From the NCBI RefSeq assembly GCF_900107965.1, contig NZ_FNVU01000001.1, forward strand, positions 372,001 through 436,000: a stretch of DNA of 64,000 nucleotides. Direction: 5' to 3'. Shown piece by piece: positions 42,063 through 50,400 of this stretch. The position numbers and the translations under genes are program-made. The stretch comes from Actinacidiphila yanglinensis. GTDB taxonomy: Bacteria > Actinomycetota > Actinomycetes > Streptomycetales > Streptomycetaceae. Within the stretch, counting starts at the first letter, position 1, and each line of letters begins with the position of its first letter. The notes beneath the pieces are model-generated. The model did not search any database, was not told the DNA's origin, and saw only the letters and a program-made list of their open reading frames with translations.

Positions 42063-42190
42063 GGATCTGGGCGCCCTGGAGCCGCCGTTCCCCAGCCGAA
42101 CCGCCCGGTCGGGGCCGCTCCTGAAAACCCCTTGCTCACCGGTCCGCCTGCTTGGTGGGATGCAGGGGCTCGACGGCGGGAGGGGACGGT

Positions 42191-43198
42191 TTGGCGGTCT
42201 TCGGGTGTGCGGGCTGCGGTGCGGTCCTGACCGCGGCGGTGTCGGAGGTGGCGTTGCCGGTCCATCTGGCCGACGCGCACTGGGAGACTCTGCACCCACC
42301 ACTGCTGGAGGCGGGGTGTTACGCCGTCGACCCCGCGCCGTACGGGCCGCCGTGGCGGCAGTGGGACGAGGTCGGGGCGCACGAGGCTGCTGAGCGAGGC
42401 CGCTTCGCACCGTTCGGCGCGCTGTCCGGCGGGCCGTCCGACACGATCGTCCTCGCGCCCGGCGACATGCGCGGCACCAGGCTGATCCTGGAGCGGGCCG
42501 CGGGCTACTGCAGGGGGATCGACGGGAGGGACGGGCCCAACCTCGCCTGCCTGGGCTGCGATCTGCCGGTCGGCACGCGGATGGACGACTGCGGGTGCTG
42601 GCAGGTCGTCCGGCTCCTTCCGCGGGCAGTGGTGCGGCTGCCCGGCCCGCCGGAGCGCCCGATCATGGATTGGGCGGAACTGCTGGCCACCGGCGCGCTC
42701 TGGCACCGGCTGAGCGAGTACCGGGACATCCCGGCGGGCGTGGCCCTCGCGCAGCTAGTGGTGACCGCCGGGGGCGCGCCGGTCGAGATCGCACCCGGAC
42801 CGGTCGCCGAACTCCTCGGCCGGGCACTCGGCGCGCTGCTGCCCGCCGGGGAGGGCGCGAAGCGGCTGCACCTGGCGGGACCGGAGTTCGGCGAGCCGGC
42901 CGCTGATCTGCTGCTGGTACCGATCCATCCGCAGACCGGAGAGATGTGGCAGCCACGTGCCGGGGCGGTACCGGTACCGGTGGATGCCGCGCTCTGGGCC
43001 GAGTTGGCCTTCCCGCCCCACCGGACCAGGCTGCCGGTGGTCGGCGGGCTACCGTCAGGCGTCGAGCGGGACGACCCGCTGCCGCCGCACCCCGGGTACC
43101 CGTTCCAGCCGTCCAGGGAGGCGTTCCGCTACACGCTCGCGCGGATGCCCGCCGTCAGGGAACCGTGGTTGCGGGCCGTCTACGACCGAGCACGCTGA
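42191..43198 (+). CDS. Hypothetical protein with cysteine pairs, possible metal binding
   Basis: A 335-residue protein when read from TTG 42191, which has GGAGGGG six bases upstream and yields MAVFGCAGCGAVLT. A second set of cysteines is LACLGCDLPV followed by DDCGCWQVV. CxxC-type pairs at both places suggest zinc binding. Similar proteins occur in streptomycetes without known function, as far as I recall. The rest is soluble alpha/beta. An upstream ATG/GTG at 42152 is less likely. Confidence 0.68.
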   Translation: MAVFGCAGCGAVLTAAVSEVALPVHLADAHWETLHPPLLEAGCYAVDPAPYGPPWRQWDEVGAHEAAERGRFAPFGALSGGPSDTIVLAPGDMRGTRLILERAAGYCRGIDGRDGPNLACLGCDLPVGTRMDDCGCWQVVRLLPRAVVRLPGPPERPIMDWAELLATGALWHRLSEYRDIPAGVALAQLVVTAGGAPVEIAPGPVAELLGRALGALLPAGEGAKRLHLAGPEFGEPAADLLLVPIHPQTGEMWQPRAGAVPVPVDAALWAELAFPPHRTRLPVVGGLPSGVERDDPLPPHPGYPFQPSREAFRYTLARMPAVREPWLRAVYDRAR

Positions 43199-43239
43199 CC
43201 CGCGTCGGCGCGTGAACTCCCGCGCCCGCTTCCCCGCGG

Positions 43240-44121
43240 CTACTTGGCGTCGAACGCGGGCTTGAGGACATCCTCCGCCCACTGCCGGAAGGTGGTCGGC
43301 GCGGTCTGCTCCGAGGCGCGCGCGGCGCCGTCGTCCAGGCCGCGCTCCTTGGCGACGTCCATCGCGATCATGCTCGCCGCCATCGCCTCCGACATGCCGT
43401 AGCCGATGAGGTGCTTCCTGTGCTCCTCGCGGTCGCCCCGCTCGTAGCGGACCGGGGTGCCGAGCACGTCGGTGAGGATCGCGGCCATGTCGTTCGCCGA
43501 CAGGTCCTCCGGGCCGAGGACGTCGAGGGTGTCCTGCCCGGTCCAGGTGCGGTCGAGCAGCAGCCGGGAGGCGACCGCGGCGATGTCGCGGGTGGCGGTG
43601 AGCGGCAGCCGGCGGTCCGCCGGGAGGTTGCCGCTGAGGACGCCGTCCTTCCGGAGCGCGTCCACCTGCCAGAGCGTGTTGTCCATGAACGACGGCATGG
43701 CCAGCGCGCGGAAGTCCACGCCCGTGCTGCGGATGAGGTCCTCCATCGCGAGCGACCCCGAGACGTGGCCCGCGTACAGCTGCCGGCCGCGGCCGAGCGC
43801 CGAGACGGTGACGACCCGGCGCACGCCGTGCCGCACGAGCGCGTCGGCGGCGGGGATGCTGAACGTCACGTACGCGTCGTAGACGCTTTCGGCCCGCGGG
43901 TCCGACGGCACCAGCCAGAACACGGACTCGGCGCCCTCGAAGGCGGCGTCGACCACGGCGCGGTCGCGGTGCGAGCCGGTGACGACCTCCACCCGCTCGC
44001 GCACATGCGCCGGGAGCCGGTCCGGGTCGCGTACGACGACGCGGACCTCCTCGCCCTGCCGCAGCAGTTCCTCCACCACCTGGCTGCCGATGTGTCCGGT
44101 CGGTGCGGTGACGACGATCAT
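43240..44121 (-). CDS. NmrA-like NAD(P)-binding oxidoreductase
   Basis: A 293-residue atypical short-chain dehydrogenase: nucleotide loop TAPTGHIGSQVVEELL at the N-terminus, VVRDPDRLP, VTVSALGRG, and PSFMDNTLWQ. No catalytic YxxxK is evident, as in NmrA regulators and redox sensors. Divergent from a double Lrp-type regulator, with a perfect inverted repeat in between (44149-44175). Confidence 0.85.
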   Translation of the reverse strand: MIVVTAPTGHIGSQVVEELLRQGEEVRVVVRDPDRLPAHVRERVEVVTGSHRDRAVVDAAFEGAESVFWLVPSDPRAESVYDAYVTFSIPAADALVRHGVRRVVTVSALGRGRQLYAGHVSGSLAMEDLIRSTGVDFRALAMPSFMDNTLWQVDALRKDGVLSGNLPADRRLPLTATRDIAAVASRLLLDRTWTGQDTLDVLGPEDLSANDMAAILTDVLGTPVRYERGDREEHRKHLIGYGMSEAMAASMIAMDVAKERGLDDGAARASEQTAPTTFRQWAEDVLKPAFDAK

Positions 44122-44148
44122 GGCCGATCCTCCTGCTCCTCGGTCTGC

Positions 44149-44175
44149 AAGTAAACTCTACCGTACCGTTTACTT
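44149..44175. promoter_or_regulatory. Inverted repeat between the NmrA-like and Lrp-like genes
   Basis: AAGTAAAC (44149-44156) and GTTTACTT (44168-44175), perfect 8-bp arms with an 11-base spacer; an AT-rich island in GC-rich DNA. It lies 28 bp from the NmrA-like start and 60 bp from the Lrp-like start. Confidence 0.65.
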
Positions 44176-44234
44176 CTGGCCCGGGCAAGATCCGAGCGGC
44201 GGTGCAGGCGGCCGCTGTGTGTAGGGTCGGGGCC

Positions 44235-45290
44235 GTGGAGCGGGCGAAAGCAACGGATTCCGTCACGTTGGAGCCGGACGACGTGCGGATCCTTCGCGCG
44301 CTGCAGATCGACCCCCGCGGCGGGTTCGCGGCGATGGCGGCCGTGCTCGGGCTGTCCGAGGCGACCGTCGGGCGCCGCTACCGGCGCATGGTGCGGCAGG
44401 GCGTCGTGCGCGTGACCGGGGTGGTGGACCCGGGAGCGCTCGGGCAGAGCCACTGGATGGTGCGGCTGCGCTGCCGCCCCGGCGGCGGCACCGCCCTCGC
44501 GGAGGCACTCGCGGATCGCGAGGACGTCAGCTGGGTGGTGCTGGGCGCCGCCGGTTCCGAGGTCACCTGCGCGGTCCGCTCGCGGTCGCAGGAGCAGCGC
44601 GACGACCTGCTCGGCCGCAAACTGCCGCGCGCCGCTTCGGTGATCGACCTCCAGGCATCCCTCGTGCTGCGCAAGTTCCTGGGCGGGCGGGGGAGTTACT
44701 GGGCCGCGCTGAGCGGGGTGCTGACCGCGGCGGAGGAGTCGGCGCTCGGTTCGAGCGAGAACCCCTTCACCGAGGGGCCGATGACCACGCGGGAGCCGGT
44801 CCGGCTCGACCCGCAGGACGAGAAGCTGCTCGCCGCGCTTGCCACCGACGGGCGGGCCGGCCTGGTCGCCCTCGGAGCCGCCGCCGACCTGACCGCCGGG
44901 CGGGCCGGACGCCGGCTCCAGGCGCTGCTCGCGAGCGGGCTGGTGTACCTCCACGTCGAGGTCGCCCCGGCGGCGCTGGGCTACCGGGTCCAGGCCAACC
45001 TGTGGCTGCGGGTGCGGCCTTCGGAGGTCAAGGCGGTCGGGACGGCGCTGGCCCGGATGCCGGAGGTGGGGTTCTCCGGGGCACTGACCGGCCGGGACAA
45101 CGTCCACGCGACGGTGCACTGCCGCGACCTCGACGAGCTGTTCGACTTCACCTCCGACCGGGTGGGCGTCCTCCCGGGCGTGGAGGGCATGGAGGTCAGC
45201 CCGGTCTTCCGCCAGGTCAAGCAGGCCGGCACGCGCGTGTCCGGCGACCACCTCGCCACCCCGCCGCCGAGCCCGCGCCGCCGCCAATAG
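44235..45290 (+). CDS. Double-length Lrp/AsnC-family regulator
   Basis: A 351-residue regulator containing two Lrp-like halves, each with a HTH (LEPDDVRILRALQIDPRGGF and LSEATVGRRYRRM; then LDPQDEKLLAALATDGRAGL) and a RAM-type domain. Ordinary Lrp proteins are about 150 residues; fused double forms are known in actinobacteria. GTG 44235 is chosen. The facing NmrA-like gene and the palindrome indicate local control. Confidence 0.82.
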   Translation: MERAKATDSVTLEPDDVRILRALQIDPRGGFAAMAAVLGLSEATVGRRYRRMVRQGVVRVTGVVDPGALGQSHWMVRLRCRPGGGTALAEALADREDVSWVVLGAAGSEVTCAVRSRSQEQRDDLLGRKLPRAASVIDLQASLVLRKFLGGRGSYWAALSGVLTAAEESALGSSENPFTEGPMTTREPVRLDPQDEKLLAALATDGRAGLVALGAAADLTAGRAGRRLQALLASGLVYLHVEVAPAALGYRVQANLWLRVRPSEVKAVGTALARMPEVGFSGALTGRDNVHATVHCRDLDELFDFTSDRVGVLPGVEGMEVSPVFRQVKQAGTRVSGDHLATPPPSPRRRQ

Positions 45291-45339
45291 GGTGCCCCGC
45301 GCGGCTCGCGCCGCCGCCCGGACGGGCGGACCGGAGGCG

Positions 45340-46299
45340 TCAGCCGCGGTCCTGGGGGAGCAGCACGATCTTGCCGCGCGTGTGCCGGCGCTCCAACTCC
45401 TCGAACGCGTCGGCGACCCGATCGAGCGGGTAGGTCGCGGCGATCGGCAGCTCGACGGCGCCCGAGGCGAGCAGGGCCGACAGGTCCCGCAGCACCGCCG
45501 GGGTGTCGGCCACCGCGGCGCCCTCCTGCCGCACGCCGCACTCCACCGCGGCGGACGAGGGGACGATGGTGTCGACGCGGTCGGGCTTCACCCCGAGGCC
45601 GACGGCGAGGCGGACGTACTCCGGTCCGAAGAGGTCGATGAAGGCGTCGATCCCCCGCGGCGCCGCCGCGCGCAGCCGGTCGCCCACGCCGTCGCCGTAG
45701 GCGACCGGGATCGCGCCGTGCGCGCTCAGCCACCCGGCGCTCGCGGCGGAGGCGATGCCGAGCACCGTCACCCCGCGGCGGGCGAGCAACTGCACCACCA
45801 GCGTGCCGACCCCGCCGGTCGCGCCCGAGACGGCGACGGCCTCGCCCGGGTGCGGGTCCACGGCCTGGATCGCGGCGTAGGCGGAGGGGCCTGCGACCGA
45901 CAGCGCGCCCGCGACCTCCCACGGCAGAGCTTCGGGCTTGGCCAGCAACTGGGCGGCCGGGACGACGGTGTGCGTCGCGTGGCTGGAGCGGGTCCAGGAG
46001 AAGCCGAGGACCGCGTCGCCCGGCCCGAACTCCCGTATGCCGGGGCCGGTTTCGCGCACGATCCCGGCGAGGTCGCTGCCTTGGCCGGAGGGGAAGGTGG
46101 CGGGCAGCAGGTCGTGCAGCGCGCCCGAACGGATCGTCGTCTCGCCCGGGTTGATGGCGGCGGCGCGGACCTCGACGAGTACCTCGCCCTCGCCGGGACG
46201 CGGCATCGGGACGTCGCGCACGTCCAGGACCTCGCGCCCGCCGTAGCGGTCGAAGCGGACGGCCCGGGCCCGGCCGAGCGGTGTGGATGCGGTGGTCAT
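45340..46299 (-). CDS. NADP-dependent quinone oxidoreductase (MDR superfamily)
   Basis: A 319-residue zinc-independent medium-chain reductase: INPGETTIRSGAL, GSDLAGIV, nucleotide loop SGATGGVGTLVVQLLARR and C-terminal ERRHTRGKIVL. No structural zinc cysteines. ATG 46299 has AAGGAG at proper distance. Likely reduces quinones or enones with NADPH. It is convergent with the Lrp-like gene. Confidence 0.87.
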   Translation of the reverse strand: MTTASTPLGRARAVRFDRYGGREVLDVRDVPMPRPGEGEVLVEVRAAAINPGETTIRSGALHDLLPATFPSGQGSDLAGIVRETGPGIREFGPGDAVLGFSWTRSSHATHTVVPAAQLLAKPEALPWEVAGALSVAGPSAYAAIQAVDPHPGEAVAVSGATGGVGTLVVQLLARRGVTVLGIASAASAGWLSAHGAIPVAYGDGVGDRLRAAAPRGIDAFIDLFGPEYVRLAVGLGVKPDRVDTIVPSSAAVECGVRQEGAAVADTPAVLRDLSALLASGAVELPIAATYPLDRVADAFEELERRHTRGKIVLLPQDRG

Positions 46300-46626
46300 C
46301 GGTGCTCCTTCTCCCTCGCGCCGCCCTGCGCGGCGCCGCGGACCCGCCCTGGTGCCGCGGTCCGCCCCTCCAGTCTTCGGCAGCCGGGAGCGCGGGACCG
46401 CGAGGGAGCCGCCCGGGCGTCGTATCGGCGCCGAAAAGGCGTCCCGCACGCGGGATTCCGTCATCCAGGGGCCTGCGTGCGGCCGAATCCCGCACCGGAC
46501 CGGACGGTCCGAGGGGCGGCGGCGGGCCTCCCCGGGGATTGACGCCCCGCAAACGTCCAGACCATTCTCGTGGAGAACGTGCCGCACCCATCCCGTTCGC
46601 TGTCACGCACGAGACGAGGGAAGCGC
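46300..46626. other. 327-bp divergent intergenic region
   Basis: Between the oxidoreductase and the secreted CBM/FnIII gene. I see no gene, repeat or strong palindrome; it presumably contains two promoters. Confidence 0.45.
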
Positions 46627-48681
46627 ATGGCCCGCAGACTCTGGACCGTATTCGTCACATTCGCCCTCTTACTGTTCGGCTCGGTGGCGCTGTCGGCCAC
46701 CGCGCGGGCCGACACCTCGAACCTGGTCGCCAACCCGGGGTTCGAGTCGGGCGGCACGGCCGGCTGGAGCTGCGGCCCGACCGCGAGCGCGGTCACCTCG
46801 CCCGTCCACACCGGCACCCACGCCCTGGCCGCGGCCGCCACCGCGTCGGACACCGCGCAGTGCACGCAGACCGTCCCGGTGCAGCCCGACTCGGCCTACA
46901 CGCTGACGGCTTACGTCGAAGGCGCGTACGTGTACCTGGGCGCGACCGGTTACAGCTCGACCTGGACGCCGTCCGCCACGAGTTGGCAGCAGCTGTCCAC
47001 CTCCTTCACCACCGGCGCCTCCACCACCTCGGTCACGCTCTACCTGCACGGCTGGTACGGCGAGGGGACGTACGACGCCGACGACGTCTCGCTGACCGGC
47101 CCGGCCGGCAGCGGCGCCACCGCTCCCGCCACGCCGACCGGGCTCGCGGTGACCGGGACGACCAGCAGCACCGCGTCCCTGAGCTGGAACGCCTCGGCCG
47201 GGGCCACCGGCTACCGCGTCTACCAGGGCGGCACCCAGGTCGCCTCGGCGAGCGGGACATCCACCACGGTCAGCGGGCTCGCGGCCGCCACGTCGTACGC
47301 GTTCTCGGTGAGCGCCACCAACAGCGCGGGGGAGTCGGCGCGTTCGGCCGCCGTCAGCGCGACCACCCAGCCCTCAGGCGGAGGCAGCGGCGGCACCGCG
47401 GCCTGGCACCCCTCCTACCTGTCGATCGGCTCCGTGTACACGCCGGGCAGCACCGTCGACACCTTCTTCACCACGCTCGCCTCGCACGGCAAGGTCCCCG
47501 ACTACGGGTACGAGTACCTGATCGGCGGCGACTTCTCGAACTGGGCGGCCACGACCACCACCATGGTCACCCACGCCCGGCAGCACGGCATGACACCGGT
47601 GCTCGTCGACTACGGCATGAACGGCAACGTCGACGGCACCGGCGTCGACTTCACCAACATGCAGAACTCCGGCTGGCTCACGACCTACTTCACCGCCCTG
47701 AAGAACGCGGCCTCGGCCGCCGCCGCGGCCGCACCGGGCGCCCCCGTCGGCTGGGTGATCGAACCCGACATGCTCGGCTACCTCCAGCAGAACTACGCGG
47801 CGAGCTACGGCGACGACGCGGCGAACATGCCCGCCGCGACGAGCGCCGCCTACTCCGCCGGAGTGCTGGCCAGTGGCAGCGACCCCGCCTTCGGGAACAA
47901 CCTGAAGGGCCTGACCGAGGCGATCAACTACACCATCAAGAAGTACGACCCGTCGGCCTTCGTCGGCTGGCAGGTCAACACCTGGGGCGTGCGGGACGCG
48001 TTGAAGGACACCGACACGCAAGGGTGGACGGCCGGGCGGCAGTCGGTCGCGAGCGTCGCCACGCAGGTCGCCGACTTCGTGAAGACCGCCGACATCGGCT
48101 ACCACGCCGACTTCATCGCCTTCGACCAGTGGGGCCAGGACTTCGGCGTGCTGCGCGACCCCAACCCGGCGGCCGACATCCGCTACCTGAACGCGGCGCA
48201 CTGGAGCAACTACCTGCTCTACGTGCAGACCGTCCGCCAGTCCCTGCAACTGCCCGCGGTGCTCTGGCAGATCCCTGTCGGCCACCTCAACTCCACACAT
48301 ACGCCCAGCCCGACGTACTGGAACTCCTCCGGTACGTTCCCCGACCTCGACGACGTGACGGCCGAGCAGGACGAGGACTCCGCGTCCACCTTCTTCTTCG
48401 GCGACACCTTCACCAGCAGCGGCAACAACCTGGCCTTCTACGGCAGCAATCCGGGCGCCGACCCGAAGGTCTCGGTCAACGGCAGCACGGTCACCTGGGG
48501 TTCGCACATTCAGGAGGCCGCCGCGGCCGGGGTCGTCGCGATCCTGTTCGGCGCGGGCACCGGCACCGGCACCTACGGTGTCCCGGAGATGGTCGGCACC
48601 GACCAGACCGGCCCCGGCGACTTCGGCTACTGGGTGACCCGCACCCAGTCCTACCTCGCCGCCCCGGTCTCCCTGCCCTGA
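46627..48681 (+). CDS. Secreted CBM/FnIII protein with a C-terminal hydrolase-like domain, TTA-containing
   Basis: A 684-residue exported protein. Signal peptide residues 1-33 (ends TARADTSN); a CBM4/9-like jelly roll about 34-160 (NLVANPGFESGGTAGW); one fibronectin type III domain about 165-250 (PTGLAVTGTTSSTASLSW); then a 430-residue domain with YGYEYLIGGDFSNW, PVGWVIEPDMLGYLQQNY and FIAFDQWGQDFG, which looks like a TIM-barrel glycoside hydrolase but which I cannot assign to a family. Codon 15 (46669-46671) is TTA inside the signal peptide, so export of this enzyme may depend on bldA. ATG 46627 has GAGGGAAG upstream. Confidence 0.8.
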   Translation: MARRLWTVFVTFALLLFGSVALSATARADTSNLVANPGFESGGTAGWSCGPTASAVTSPVHTGTHALAAAATASDTAQCTQTVPVQPDSAYTLTAYVEGAYVYLGATGYSSTWTPSATSWQQLSTSFTTGASTTSVTLYLHGWYGEGTYDADDVSLTGPAGSGATAPATPTGLAVTGTTSSTASLSWNASAGATGYRVYQGGTQVASASGTSTTVSGLAAATSYAFSVSATNSAGESARSAAVSATTQPSGGGSGGTAAWHPSYLSIGSVYTPGSTVDTFFTTLASHGKVPDYGYEYLIGGDFSNWAATTTTMVTHARQHGMTPVLVDYGMNGNVDGTGVDFTNMQNSGWLTTYFTALKNAASAAAAAAPGAPVGWVIEPDMLGYLQQNYAASYGDDAANMPAATSAAYSAGVLASGSDPAFGNNLKGLTEAINYTIKKYDPSAFVGWQVNTWGVRDALKDTDTQGWTAGRQSVASVATQVADFVKTADIGYHADFIAFDQWGQDFGVLRDPNPAADIRYLNAAHWSNYLLYVQTVRQSLQLPAVLWQIPVGHLNSTHTPSPTYWNSSGTFPDLDDVTAEQDEDSASTFFFGDTFTSSGNNLAFYGSNPGADPKVSVNGSTVTWGSHIQEAAAAGVVAILFGAGTGTGTYGVPEMVGTDQTGPGDFGYWVTRTQSYLAAPVSLP

Positions 48682-48712
48682 GCCGCCCCCGGAGGGCGGA
48701 CCGCGCGCTCCC

Positions 48713-48747
48713 GTCGCCCCGGCCGCCTCAGGGCCGGCCGGGGCGAC
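48713..48747. terminator. Bidirectional hairpin terminator
   Basis: GTCGCCCCGGCCG (48713-48725) and CGGCCGGGGCGAC (48735-48747), perfect 13-bp arms with a 9-base loop, between the convergent stops at 48681 and 48753. Confidence 0.82.
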
Positions 48748-48752
48748 GCGCG

Positions 48753-49589
48753 TCAACGCAGCCCGCCCTCCCGCTGGTTCTCCCGGGTCTTCAGGCCGAT
48801 CTGCCAGCGGTAGAAGCTCATTGCCAGCGCGTAGTCCAGACCGGCGCGGCCGTCGAGGAAGCCGCGACGGTAGACGTACGCGTAGGCGAAGGAGACGAGC
48901 GGCTTGAAGGGGGCCTGGTGGAAGAGCTGGCCCTGCCGGGACTTGACCTTGCGGATGTCCTCCTTGACCGCGGGGTTCAGTTCCAGCCACGCCTCCCAGT
49001 CGGAGTAGCGGTTGTGGCGGTCGAACCAGGTCCGGACCGGGTCGAGGTCCTCGTGCTCGATGGGCGAGCGCAGCCGCGCCGCGGACGGGGCGACCGGCTG
49101 GTAGTGGCCCTCCTGCTCGCCCATGCCCGGGGCGTCCAGGTCGCCGAGTTCCGGGAAGTGGCAGCGGGTGCGGTCGAGCAGGGCGCGCTTGACGATGGTG
49201 TAGCCGTGCCGCAGCCGCCGCCCGGCGAACCAGTAGCCGAGCGGGATGTCGAACGCCGCGACCGAGGGCGGCCCGGCCGCGAACACGCCCCGCAGCTCGG
49301 CGAGCAGCTCGGGGCTGGGCGTCTCGTCGCCGTCCAGGAAGAGCAGCCACGGTATCTCGGTGCGGACCCGGTCCAGGCACCACTGCTTCTTCTTGGGGTA
49401 CCTGCCGTCCCAGGTGTACTCGACCACCTCCGCGCCGAGTTCGGCGGCGATCTTGCAGGTGTCGTCGGTGCTGTGCGAGTCCACCACGACCACGGCCTCC
49501 ACGTGGTCGATGACGGAGGAGACCGTACGGGCGATGTTCTCCGCCTCGTTCTTGGTCGGGATGGCCACGACCAGGGGGAGCTTGTTCAC
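48753..49589 (-). CDS. Family 2 glycosyltransferase (KdtX/WaaE-like)
   Basis: A 278-residue GT2 enzyme: VVAIPTKNEAENIARTV, DSHSTDDT, and the DxD motif in FLDGDETPSPELL, followed by GYWFAGRRLRHGYTIVKR, close to lipopolysaccharide core glucosyltransferases. It belongs to a minus-strand row with the lipoprotein, propeller/LamG and Gmd genes. It probably extends the lipid-linked repeat. Confidence 0.87.
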   Translation of the reverse strand: MNKLPLVVAIPTKNEAENIARTVSSVIDHVEAVVVVDSHSTDDTCKIAAELGAEVVEYTWDGRYPKKKQWCLDRVRTEIPWLLFLDGDETPSPELLAELRGVFAAGPPSVAAFDIPLGYWFAGRRLRHGYTIVKRALLDRTRCHFPELGDLDAPGMGEQEGHYQPVAPSAARLRSPIEHEDLDPVRTWFDRHNRYSDWEAWLELNPAVKEDIRKVKSRQGQLFHQAPFKPLVSFAYAYVYRRGFLDGRAGLDYALAMSFYRWQIGLKTRENQREGGLR

Positions 49590-49599
49590 GGGGACCTCC

Positions 49600-50400
49600 T
49601 CAGGGGGTCGGCGTCGAGCCGGCGGACTTCTTCGGCGGTGCGGCGATCGGCGGCAGCCACGCGTAGCAGCCGCTGGAGGTGACCGTGCGGGCGCCGGACG
49701 GAACCGTCAACGTGGCCTTGGCCGCCGCGCCCGCCTTGCCCGAGGCCAGGGTCTTCCCGCCCGCGCCGGCCACCCGCCAGGTGCAGCCGGGCGAGGGGTT
49801 CGGCGCGTGGTAGCGGCCCGGGGCGACCGACTTCCCGGCGACGGGCCGCGCGGCGACCGTGAAGCTGCCGTCGGCGAAGCCGCGGGCTGCCGCGGCCAGG
49901 ACGTACTCCTGGTCGGGGCAGAGCGCGCGGACGGCCGCGGTGGCGCCGGACGTGCTGATGTCGCCGGTGACGATGGCGCTGGCGGAGGCGTTCGGGTCGA
50001 TCGCCGAGGTGCGGGTGAGCCGCTCGCACACCTCCTGGCCGCCTTCCAGCACCGCGACCGGGTCGTCGCCCTTCGGCACCCGGCCGGACAGGTACTTCTT
50101 CTCCTTCTTCGTGAAGGTGCCGCCGCCGGGCGGGGTGAGCTGGGCGTCGGGCACCTTGGGCGCGTCGGCCGCGGAGCCGGCCGCCTTCGACGGGCCGCTG
50201 CCGGCCGAGCCGGTGGGACCGGCGCCGGCGGCACCGGAAGTGCTCGGGGCGGCGGCCGAAGCGCTCGGCCGGTGCTGCCCGCCACCGCCACCGCTGCCGC
50301 AGCCGCCGAGCAGCACCGCCGCCGCCGTCACGAGGACGGCGGCGGCGACGGCCGAGCGGCGCCGGGAGGGCTCCCGGACGAGGCTCAGAGGATGGATCAT
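49600..50400 (-). CDS. Lipoprotein of unknown function in the polysaccharide row
   Basis: A 266-residue protein with a lipoprotein signal (AAAVLLGGCGSG) and a 60-residue Gly/Ser/Ala linker, then two small beta-rich segments with conserved cysteine pairs (EVCERLTRTS ... LCPDQEYVL; GCTWRVAG ... SSGCYAWLP). ATG 50400 overlaps the stop of the upstream propeller/LamG gene (ATGA). Probably exposed outside the membrane and coupled to it in function. Confidence 0.78.
   Translation of the reverse strand: MIHPLSLVREPSRRRSAVAAAVLVTAAAVLLGGCGSGGGGGQHRPSASAAAPSTSGAAGAGPTGSAGSGPSKAAGSAADAPKVPDAQLTPPGGGTFTKKEKKYLSGRVPKGDDPVAVLEGGQEVCERLTRTSAIDPNASASAIVTGDISTSGATAAVRALCPDQEYVLAAAARGFADGSFTVAARPVAGKSVAPGRYHAPNPSPGCTWRVAGAGGKTLASGKAGAAAKATLTVPSGARTVTSSGCYAWLPPIAAPPKKSAGSTPTP

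Noticed and set aside
46281..49682. 1133-codon open frame on the plus strand
   Set aside because: Out-of-frame shadow of the secreted CBM/FnIII gene and antisense of the GT2 gene; Arg/His-rich.
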